DNA of 46,636 nucleotides from Sulfuricurvum sp. (GTDB lineage Bacteria; Campylobacterota; Campylobacteria; Campylobacterales; Sulfurimonadaceae), in assembly GCA_024637215.1 (NCBI GenBank), contig JAGXFM010000041.1, positions 1-46,636 on the forward strand, given 5' to 3'. The notes beneath the pieces are model-generated. The model saw nothing but the letters and a program-made list of their open reading frames with translations, was not told where the DNA came from and did not search any database. The stretch's first letter is position 1; each line of letters begins with the position of its first letter. This document shows, piece after piece, positions 40,328-46,636 of the stretch. Made by a program: the position numbers and the translations under genes.

Positions 40328-42885
40328 TACGCCAATTCCTTCGTGACATACGCCAATGCCGCCTCTTTCGCCTCAGTAAGTTTCGAAGCGTCTTTTCCAC
40401 CCGCTTGGGCGAAGTCCGGACGTCCGCCGCCTCCACCGCCGAGGATCGGAGCGATTGCTTTGATCCAATCCCCCGCTTTTACGCCGGTGTTTTTAGCACC
40501 TGCCGCGAGTAGTACTTTGTCCTCTTTGATTTGGAACAAAATCACCGCAACCGAATCGTGCTGATTTTTAAGTTCATCGATACGCTCTTTGATATCGCCC
40601 GCTGTGAGTTCAGCGACCACTACTGCCGTGTTCCCCATCATCGTGATCGAGAGTTCTTCTTTCGCCGAAGAAGCCAATGTGCTCATTTCAGTTTTTAGAG
40701 TTTTCACCTGATCTTTAAGACGTTCAATCCCCGCTAATACATCGCGGTTTTTAACCGATGCTTCCACCTCTTCGAGAAGATGGCGCTGTTGTTTAAAGAG
40801 ATTATAGGCGGCATTTCCGCACACCGCTTCGATACGTCGAACTCCCGCACTGACCCCGCTCTCTTTGACGATGATAAAGGTTCCGATCGTTGCCGTGTTA
40901 TCGACGTGGATACCGCCGCAAAACTCAACCGAAGCCATTCCGAAATTAACAACACGAACCGTATCACCGTATTTCTCACCGAACTGCGCTTTGGCTCCGC
41001 TTTTTTTCGCTTCGTCGATGCTCATTTCACGAGTCATCCCTGCCAATGCATGGAAGATATGGTAGTTCACTCTCTCTTCGACAAGAGCGATCTCTTCATG
41101 GCTCATTGCCTTAGGGTGGGAGAAGTCGAAACGGAGACGGTTATGCTCGACGAGTGAACCCGCTTGGGAAATATGCTCACCCAAAAGTTCATACAATGCC
41201 GCATGGAGCAAGTGAGTTGCCGAGTGGTGTTTCGCGATCTCATTACGCTCAGGATCAACAATCGCTTCGATGGTCTCACCAACGTTCAATGTTGATTTCG
41301 TCTCGATATGGGAGAGGTTCAATCCGTGAAACTTTTTCGTCTCCGTAACGGTTGCTTTATCCCCGAGAGTTCCGGTATCACCCGATTGTCCACCGCTCTC
41401 TGCATAAAACGGTGTCTCTTCGAGAAGGACCCATCCGCGCTGATGGGCATGAAGCTGTTCAACCCGCTCGAAATTTTCACCCAAAAGGGCTTGAATTTTA
41501 ACGGGAGCTTTCGTGTAGCTGTACCCGATAAAGGTATTGACACCGAACGTCTCAAGGAGAGTTTTAAAATCTCCCTCGACATGGGCATCCCCTGAACCTT
41601 TCCACGCCGCTTTCGCCCGTTTGCGTTGCTCTGACATCAATGTTTCAAACGTCTCCACATCGAGAGAAAGATGTTTCTCCCTCAACATATCTTCGGTCAA
41701 ATCGAGAGGAAATCCGAAAGTATCGTAGAGTTTAAACGCCACTTCACCGCTAAATGTCTCTTTGGTATTTTTCAACTCTTCGTTAAAAAGTTCGATCCCC
41801 GAAGCGATCGTTTTAAAGAAACGCTCCTCTTCGAGCATGATTTGCTCTTTGACTACGTTTAGTTTTTCGACGATGTATGGATATTGTTTCCCCATCAATT
41901 CCGCTACGGTTCCCGCTATTTCAAACATAAACGGTTTGGTAAATCCGAGCAAGTACCCGTGACAAACCGCACGGCGAAGAATACGGCGAAGAACATACCC
42001 GCGCCCCTCGTTCGAGAAATTCGTCCCCTGAGAGAGGAGGAACGTCACGGTGCGGATATGATCGGCGATAACACGGTACGACGCACCGCTTGCATAGGTA
42101 TAGGGTTTACCGATAAGAGCTTCAACACGACGGATAATCGGCATAAAGAGGGTCGAATCGTAGTTGCTCAATGCCCCCTCTAGTACGGCAGTCGCACGTT
42201 CTAATCCCATCCCCGTATCGATAGATGGCTTCGGAAGCGGCTTTAACTCTCCCTTAGTATTACGCTCATACTGCATAAATACGAGGTTCCAGATTTCAAG
42301 GAAACGATCTCCGTCTCCCCCCATATAATCCTCTGGGCCGTTAAAATGTTCCGCACCCTGATCGACAAAGATTTCCGAACACGGTCCGCACGGTCCGGTA
42401 TCTCCCATCTGCCAGAAGTTATCTTTATCACCCAGACGCATAATGCGATCTGCGGCAATGTGTTTTTTCCAAATCTCTTCAGCTTCGTCATCGCTCTCAT
42501 GAACCGTTACCCACAATTTATCGACAGGGAGTTTCATCACTTCCGTGACAAATTCCCACGCGTGAGCAATCGCTTCCTCTTTGAAATAATCACCGAAACT
42601 GAAGTTCCCGAGCATCTCGAAAAATGTGTGGTGACGCGCCGTATGACCGACATTCTCTAGGTCATTATGCTTGCCCCCTGCGCGAATACATGTCTGTGCA
42701 CTGGTCGCACGCGGATTGGCAGGGATAGGGATATCGCCTGTAAAGATTGACTTAAACGGAACCATCCCCGCATTGGTGAAAAGGAGGGTTGCATCATCAG
42801 GAACGAGGGGAGAACTCGGAACCCGTGCGTGTTGTTTTGATTCAAAAAAGGCCAAAAAGGCTTCGCGGACATCCATCATAGTCAT
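40327..42885 (-). CDS. alaS: Alanine--tRNA ligase
   Basis: Charges tRNA-Ala and edits mischarged Ser/Gly. 852 residues, normal. N-terminal class II catalytic domain ([53 protein letters not shown]), tRNA-binding helices, the editing domain with the zinc ligands [12 protein letters not shown] and [10 protein letters not shown], and the DHHA1 C-terminal domain ending [21 protein letters not shown]. Head of a six-gene operon with overlapping or nearly touching genes. A TATAAT box stands 27 bases upstream. Confidence 0.98.
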   Translation of the reverse strand: MTMMDVREAFLAFFESKQHARVPSSPLVPDDATLLFTNAGMVPFKSIFTGDIPIPANPRATSAQTCIRAGGKHNDLENVGHTARHHTFFEMLGNFSFGDYFKEEAIAHAWEFVTEVMKLPVDKLWVTVHESDDEAEEIWKKHIAADRIMRLGDKDNFWQMGDTGPCGPCSEIFVDQGAEHFNGPEDYMGGDGDRFLEIWNLVFMQYERNTKGELKPLPKPSIDTGMGLERATAVLEGALSNYDSTLFMPIIRRVEALIGKPYTYASGASYRVIADHIRTVTFLLSQGTNFSNEGRGYVLRRILRRAVCHGYLLGFTKPFMFEIAGTVAELMGKQYPYIVEKLNVVKEQIMLEEERFFKTIASGIELFNEELKNTKETFSGEVAFKLYDTFGFPLDLTEDMLREKHLSLDVETFETLMSEQRKRAKAAWKGSGDAHVEGDFKTLLETFGVNTFIGYSYTKAPVKIQALLGENFERVEQLHAHQRGWVLLEETPFYAESGGQSGDTGTLGDKATVTETKKFHGLNLSHIETKSTLNVGETIEAIVDPERNEIAKHHSATHLLHAALYELLGEHISQAGSLVEHNRLRFDFSHPKAMSHEEIALVEERVNYHIFHALAGMTREMSIDEAKKSGAKAQFGEKYGDTVRVVNFGMASVEFCGGIHVDNTATIGTFIIVKESGVSAGVRRIEAVCGNAAYNLFKQQRHLLEEVEASVKNRDVLAGIERLKDQVKTLKTEMSTLASSAKEELSITMMGNTAVVVAELTAGDIKERIDELKNQHDSVAVILFQIKEDKVLLAAGAKNTGVKAGDWIKAIAPILGGGGGGRPDFAQAGGKDASKLTEAKEAALAYVTKELA

Positions 42886-42911
42886 ACTCTCATATTGGAT
42901 AAAATTGCGCG

Positions 42912-42917
42912 ATTATA
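42912..42917 (-). promoter_or_regulatory. -10 box of the alaS operon
   Basis: TATAAT on the minus strand in TCGCTATAATCGCGCAATTTT, the same TATAAT-NGCGCAA context as the glyQ promoter. Confidence 0.6.
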
Positions 42918-42959
42918 GCGAAGATGGAGTTAAAGAGGAATTAGAGCTTTTTTTACATT

Positions 42960-42990
42960 CGTTCATGGTTCGACAAGCTCACCACGAACC
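42960..42990. repeat. Dispersed palindromic repeat (TTCGACAAGCTCACCACGAAC type)
   Basis: CGTTCATGGT-TCGACAAGCTC-ACCACGAACC: 10-bp arms with two G-T type differences; an inner alternative pairs GGTTCG with CGAACC. I know close copies (GTTCGTGGTGAGCTTGTCGAACC) from many proteobacterial genomes as extragenic repeats. Lies between the alaS promoter and the stop of the PH-domain gene. Confidence 0.65.
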
Positions 42991-43003
42991 TGAAAGCGAA
43001 AAG

Positions 43004-43477
43004 TCAACTTTTGCTTTTTTTTACAATATCCTCAATACGGAGCTTAATATTCTGTGCATTTTTAACATTAGGAATTGTTACCCAAGCACCATATGCGAAA
43101 ACTCTTATAGTTGCATAATTTCGTAACTTTCCTAACAAAGTTGTCGTCACTTCAATGTTCTCAACCGTTTTTAAACTAAGGCTATCTTCGAAAGTTGTAA
43201 GAATACCTTGTTTGACAGATAACGTTTCATTGTCTAGAAAAACTTCCACAAAGTATGGTTCGAGAATTTTTCCACAACTTTTGAGCACTAAAATAGCTGG
43301 TAAAACAACTAAGCTAAGAAGCATATCTGGACTAAAATCATTACCTATCAAGTTTTTTCCAATTTCATTAAATATGAAATACATTAGAGACAAGCCGATC
43401 AATTGAAGTAAAATATCTGCCACTGCTTCTAATGCAGCTGGATGTGTGGCTACATCTAATTTATCTTTATCTACCAA
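43004..43477 (-). CDS. Membrane protein with bacterial PH-like (YdbS/DUF304-type) domain
   Basis: A 157-residue protein: acidic N-terminus, two adjacent hydrophobic segments (about 20-40 and 53-68), then a beta-rich domain FVEVFLDNETLSVKQGILTTFEDSLSLKTVENIEVTTTLLGKLRNYATIRVFAYGAW, which has the pattern of bPH2 domains (membrane-proximal, lines up with XX.D.LsLk.I.xI.v). Starts with TTG at 43477 after AAGGA. More AT-rich and with different codon preference than leuA and alaS on either side, and enclosed by two different dispersed repeats. Function unknown. Confidence 0.7.
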   Translation of the reverse strand: MVDKDKLDVATHPAALEAVADILLQLIGLSLMYFIFNEIGKNLIGNDFSPDMLLSLVVLPAILVLKSCGKILEPYFVEVFLDNETLSVKQGILTTFEDSLSLKTVENIEVTTTLLGKLRNYATIRVFAYGAWVTIPNVKNAQNIKLRIEDIVKKSKS

Positions 43478-43573
43478 TTGTGATTCCTTAATAACTACTA
43501 ATTACGTATAAAAGAGGCTAGATTTATCATTGATTCATTTGTGGTAAACTTGTGAAAGCACGAACAAGAATAT

Positions 43574-43593
43574 ATTCCCGCTTTCGCGGGAAT
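43574..43593. repeat. dRS3-like palindromic repeat; probable leuA terminator
   Basis: ATTCCCGCTTTCGCGGGAAT fits the pattern ATTCCC-N8-GGGAAT known from Neisseria dRS3 repeats and related GTCATTCCCGC elements (it is followed by GACGG). On the minus strand it is an 8-bp stem with a GAAA loop nine bases after the leuA stop, then ATATTCTTGTT, so it may end leuA transcripts. Confidence 0.7.
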
Positions 43594-43602
43594 GACGGAA
43601 GA

Positions 43603-45270
43603 TTACGAAAACGCCCGATTAAGAGCGCTGAACATCGCTTTGATCGAGGCTACGGTAATATCGTTATCACACCCTACTCCGAAAAATTTATCCAAACTCT
43701 CCGTCTGAATCTCGATATAGGCTACCGCTTCGGCACTGGAAAGCTCTCCGCGTGAATGCTCACTGTACGAGAGGATTTTAAAGCTGTGGGAATACTCCAC
43801 CATCAACGCATTTTTGCACGCATCGATCGGGCCGTTCCCCTGCCCTTCGCTTCGGATCATTTTGCCGTTATGGGTGTATTCCAACACACATTTGGCGGAG
43901 TGCTCTTTTGCACTCTCGGAGATCACCGAGTAATCGACGAACTCAATGTCATGCGGTTCGCCGAAATAGGTTTTCTCGAAAATATCTAAAATCTCTTCGC
44001 TGGAGAGTTCCCGTCCCGCTTCGTCTGTAACGCGCTGAACGATAGTTCCGATTTCAGGGTGCATTTTCTTCGGCAACGAATAGCCGAATTTATCTTCGAG
44101 AACATAGGCTACCCCCCCCTTGCCCGATTGGGAATTGATACGGATAATCCCCTCGTAGTTGCGTCCCACATCGCTCGGATCGATCGGGAGATACGGCACT
44201 TCCCAAAACGCATCTTCTTTGGCACGCTGATATGCCAACCCTTTGTTAATCGCGTCTTGATGAGAGCCTGAAAACGCCGTGTAAACGAGTTCGCCCACAT
44301 ACGGATGACGCTCATGGGTTTTCATATCGGTGCACTCTTCGACGATCCGAACGACACTCTCCAAATCGCTGAAATCGAGTTCTGGATCGACCCCTTGGGT
44401 AAACATATTGAGTGCCAATGTGATGATATCGACGTTTCCGGTACGCTCACCGTTGGAAAGCAATGTCCCCTCGACACGATCGGCACCCGCGAGCAACGCC
44501 AACTCGGTTGCGGCAACGGAGGTTCCACGGTCGTTGTGGGTATGGGTCGAGATCAATACGTGCTCACGGTTAGTGAGATGTCGGCTCATCCACTCGATCT
44601 GATCGGCGTAAATATTCGGTGTTGCCATCTCTACGGTAGCTGGGAGGTTAATCACCACTTTTCGGCTTGCGCTGATTTCCCAACGATCCGTTACGGCGTT
44701 ACAGATACGGGCGGCAAATTCCAACTCCGTCCCCGTAAAACTCTCAGGGGAGTATTCGAGCATGATCTCACCGTCGTGTTTAGCAGCGCGTGCTTTGACC
44801 ATATCGACACCCTCTAATGCCAACGCGATAATCTCGTCTTGCTCTTTGCCGAAGACGATTTTACGCTGTGCAACCGAAGTCGAATTGTACAAATGGACCG
44901 TTGCTTTTTTGACCCCCTCCAATGCTTCGAATGTTTTATCGATCAAATGTTCCCGCGCTTGGACGAGGACTTGCACCGTTACGTCATCGGGGATTAACTT
45001 TTGCTCCACAAGGGTGCGCAAAAAATCGAACTCCACTTTCGACGCGGAGGGGAATCCCACCTCGATATTTTTAAATCCGAGTTTCAGCAAGAGGGTGAAG
45101 AGAGAGAGTTTTTGATCCAAATTCATCGGGGTGATCAACGCTTGGTTACCGTCACGAAGATCGACACTGCACCAAATAGGGGCGTGTGTAATGGTTTTGG
45201 ATGGCCAAATACGATTTGGCAAATCAACTTGAGGATAAGGGCGATATTTGCCCGCGGATGTGTGTTTCAT
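43603..45270 (-). CDS. leuA: 2-isopropylmalate synthase, long (type 2) form
   Basis: First committed step of leucine synthesis: acetyl-CoA plus 2-ketoisovalerate to 2-isopropylmalate. 555 residues. N-terminal TIM barrel with SVDLRDGNQAL (metal/substrate), GFKNIEVGFPSASKVEFDF, HTHNDRGTSVAATELALLAGADRVEGTLLSNGERTGNVD, then linker subdomains and the C-terminal regulatory domain (about 440-555, which binds leucine). The N-terminus HTSAGKYRPYPQVDLPNRIWPSK is typical of the actinobacterial-like LeuA2 type also seen in some proteobacteria. AAGGAG precedes the ATG; its own TATAAT lies at 45331. Confidence 0.96.
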   Translation of the reverse strand: MKHTSAGKYRPYPQVDLPNRIWPSKTITHAPIWCSVDLRDGNQALITPMNLDQKLSLFTLLLKLGFKNIEVGFPSASKVEFDFLRTLVEQKLIPDDVTVQVLVQAREHLIDKTFEALEGVKKATVHLYNSTSVAQRKIVFGKEQDEIIALALEGVDMVKARAAKHDGEIMLEYSPESFTGTELEFAARICNAVTDRWEISASRKVVINLPATVEMATPNIYADQIEWMSRHLTNREHVLISTHTHNDRGTSVAATELALLAGADRVEGTLLSNGERTGNVDIITLALNMFTQGVDPELDFSDLESVVRIVEECTDMKTHERHPYVGELVYTAFSGSHQDAINKGLAYQRAKEDAFWEVPYLPIDPSDVGRNYEGIIRINSQSGKGGVAYVLEDKFGYSLPKKMHPEIGTIVQRVTDEAGRELSSEEILDIFEKTYFGEPHDIEFVDYSVISESAKEHSAKCVLEYTHNGKMIRSEGQGNGPIDACKNALMVEYSHSFKILSYSEHSRGELSSAEAVAYIEIQTESLDKFFGVGCDNDITVASIKAMFSALNRAFS

Positions 45271-45330
45271 AGTGAAACTCCTTTGATAATTCTCTCCTCA
45301 CTGCCCTTGCTGGTGGCAATAAGTGGGCGA

Positions 45331-45336
45331 ATTATA
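45331..45336 (-). promoter_or_regulatory. -10 box of leuA
   Basis: TATAAT on the minus strand with upstream TGC (TTTTGCTATAATTCGCC), an extended -10. The roughly 55-base leader can fold TTGC-CACCA-GCAA and an outer CCACT/AGTGAGG pair. Confidence 0.6.
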
Positions 45337-45373
45337 GCAAAAAGGGACTCAAAAAATTATGTAATCAGCAGGT

Positions 45374-46387
45374 TTAACGGTTTTCAATTATTTCTATAAT
45401 ATGCTTCGCACCGTTAGGGGCAATAAGGTGAGAAAGTGCTTCACTTTTTGGTTTAATATCGCTCAAGATCGCTTCTTGAAGCTTATGACTCAACCCCTCA
45501 TTTTGGCGTTCACACCAACCACAATCGTGTTTCAAAATATACTGTGCATTATGAAACTGGTGATCGGCTGCAGCATGAGGAAAAGGGATAAAAAAAGCGG
45601 GTATTTTTGCCGCACAAAGTTCCCAAAGGGTACTGGCACCCGAACGGCTTATGGCAAAATCGCTCTTCTCGCATAGCTCGGCAATCTGCGTCGTAAATCC
45701 GTACACTTCCGCATCAATGCCCAAAGCATGATATGCCTCTCTCACCCGTTCTTCTTCCTTAAACCCGCACTGATGGATAATATGTATCCCTCCGCTTTGG
45801 AGCCATGGAGCGATTTCAAGTGCCAAATCATTGATAAATTTTGCCCCTTGCGATCCCCCCAAAAAGATAACCGTTTTAATCGAATCACGAATACGGGAAT
45901 TCTCAAAATAGCGAGGGTGGACAGGATAGTCACAACGGTTTTGACCCTCTTCATACGAGCTGAAAAAACGTTTGGCAAAAGGTCGCAGTAATCGGTTTAG
46001 TTTTCCGGTAATCGCATTTTGTTCGTGTATGTAGAGCGGCACACCTGTCGTAACCGCCGCCATGGCAGCCGGTGCCGCTGAAAATCCTCCTACACTCACG
46101 ACCGCATCGGCTTTAAAAGCACGGATGATTACACGTGAGTGTAGAAGCGCTTTAAAGACTTTCCACAAAGCAGCGAGTTTTCCAAATCCCGATTTGTTGA
46201 CCACACCCGTCGTATCCAAAAAGTGAACCTCATCAAAAATAGGACTCTCTCCGAACCACTGACGATCTTGTCCCGAAGTCGAGCCGATAAACATCACTTT
46301 ATGCCCTTGTTCACGGGCCTTTTCTGCCAAAGAGAGAGCGATAACTAAATGCCCTCCGGTACCGCCGCCGGTAAAGATGAGATTCAC
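45374..46387 (-). CDS. murG: UDP-GlcNAc transferase MurG (lipid II synthesis)
   Basis: Adds GlcNAc to lipid I to form lipid II at the inner face of the membrane. 337 residues, GT-B fold. Seen: N-terminal glycine loop FTGGGTGGHLVIAL, second loop FLGGSQGAKFIN, HEQNAITGKLNRLLRPFAKRFF, donor-binding ISRSGASTLWELCAAKIPAFFIPFPHAAADHQFHNA. Starts with GTG that overlaps the ftsW stop (GTGA), as in many dcw clusters. The C-terminus stops near the gene leuA, which has a separate promoter. Confidence 0.97.
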   Translation of the reverse strand: MNLIFTGGGTGGHLVIALSLAEKAREQGHKVMFIGSTSGQDRQWFGESPIFDEVHFLDTTGVVNKSGFGKLAALWKVFKALLHSRVIIRAFKADAVVSVGGFSAAPAAMAAVTTGVPLYIHEQNAITGKLNRLLRPFAKRFFSSYEEGQNRCDYPVHPRYFENSRIRDSIKTVIFLGGSQGAKFINDLALEIAPWLQSGGIHIIHQCGFKEEERVREAYHALGIDAEVYGFTTQIAELCEKSDFAISRSGASTLWELCAAKIPAFFIPFPHAAADHQFHNAQYILKHDCGWCERQNEGLSHKLQEAILSDIKPKSEALSHLIAPNGAKHIIEIIENR

Positions 46388-46636
46388 TTTTTATCTCCCG
46401 ATTTGTATTCAATTTTTTTAGAGACCATAATCACCATCCCAATCCCGATTGCCGAAGCCAACATCGCCGAACCTCCGTAGCTCAAAAACGGCACGGAAAT
46501 CCCTTTAATCGGTGTTAATCCGCTGATACCATACGCATTGATCATAAACGCAAACGTAATTAAAAGTCCTACCCCAAGGCTAAACAGATAGGCAGTATCG
46601 TTATGGGAGCGGTTGGCAATTTTAAAAAGCCGATGC
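46384..46636 (-). CDS. ftsW: Cell-division lipid II flippase/polymerase FtsW, C-terminal part (truncated by window edge)
   Basis: The reverse complement from the window edge reads open to the TGA at 46384: HRLFKIANRSHNDTAYLFSLG, then ITFAFMINAYGISGLTPIKGISVPFLSYGGSAML and a last helix followed by the basic tail SKKIEYKSGDKK. The SEDS signature around PIKGISVPFLSYGGS and the position directly before murG identify FtsW rather than RodA. About 84 residues are visible; absent from the ORF track because its start lies outside. Confidence 0.9.
   Translation of the reverse strand, partial: HRLFKIANRSHNDTAYLFSLGVGLLITFAFMINAYGISGLTPIKGISVPFLSYGGSAMLASAIGIGMVIMVSKKIEYKSGDKK

Noticed and set aside
45271-45336. 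leuA leader as riboswitch or leucine attenuator
   Set aside because: Only short weak stems (TTGC/GCAA, CCACT/AGTGAGG), no leader peptide with Leu codons and no terminator-antiterminator pair are visible.
1-46636. CRISPR arrays, tRNA/rRNA genes, transposases, toxin-antitoxin or phage genes
   Set aside because: Scanned all intergenic gaps; none holds regularly spaced repeats, a cloverleaf with CCA-type end, or a recognisable mobile gene. The longest gap (6968-7163) is described above.

Overview
This window looks like a chromosomal segment of a free-living Campylobacterota (Epsilonproteobacteria), closest in flavour to Sulfuricurvum/Sulfurimonas. The reasons are gene content and order (glnA, cheZ, U32 protein, purE, small hypothetical, glyQ in the order I remember from Campylobacter jejuni Cj0699-Cj0704), a Campylobacterota-type remote CheZ, a glutamine synthetase without the adenylylation tyrosine, many stand-alone TATAAT -10 boxes with no clear -35, frequent TTG/GTG starts, and periplasmic c-type cytochromes. 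The genus is inference; only the phylum is well supported.

Layout. 1-3.6 kb (minus): 5' part of dnaB (cut by the window edge), ispG, priA. 3.6-4.7 kb (minus): two type IV pilin-like/pseudopilin genes separated by a UUCG-loop hairpin. 4.9-7.0 kb (plus): a His-rich NifX/NifB-type cofactor-binding protein and ATP-dependent pckA, with two perfect palindromes in the pckA leader and a long inverted-repeat element behind it. 7.1-9.4 kb (minus): glnA with a clear terminator, and a PHP histidinol phosphatase. 9.5-13.5 kb (plus): cheZ, U32 protein, purE, a small conserved protein, a DUF89 protein. 13.5-15.7 kb (minus): a membrane diguanylate cyclase with two stacked periplasmic substrate-binding domains. 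15.8-20.05 kb (plus): glyQ, a RecD2-type helicase, diheme cytochrome c peroxidase. 20.1-20.8 kb (minus): YkuD-domain protein. 20.9-24.7 kb (plus): GNAT acetyltransferase, NhaC-type antiporter, response regulator, histidine kinase, all overlapping or nearly so. 24.7-26.9 kb (minus): dacA, cytochrome c553, a heme-less periplasmic protein, two small coiled-coil-type proteins. 27-35.4 kb (plus): a four-PAS soluble histidine kinase, an MBOAT/SGNH-like O-acylation pair, DUF2721 membrane protein, a 31-residue lysine-rich protein, uvrB, a DedA protein. 35.4-42.9 kb (minus): a tight six-gene operon alaS, CopD-like, maf, bioF-like, ABC ATPase, PBP1A. 43-46.6 kb (minus): PH-domain membrane protein flanked by dispersed repeats, leuA, murG and the 3' end of ftsW (cut by the window edge).

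Functionally the segment is mostly housekeeping: replication and repair (dnaB, priA, recD2, uvrB), cell wall (murG, ftsW, PBP1A, dacA, YkuD protein), amino-acid, isoprenoid and purine synthesis, tRNA charging. The accessory layer is signalling (diguanylate cyclase, two histidine kinases), surface modification (MBOAT pair), pili and cytochromes. I see no tRNA, rRNA, CRISPR array, transposase or prophage. No gene-free stretch exceeds about 200 bases. I do not see a clearly new multi-gene defence or mobile system; the most interesting signals are non-coding: three different dispersed palindromic repeats, the pckA leader palindromes, an 11-bp-period tandem operator, and a probable AUA start codon in the antiporter gene.
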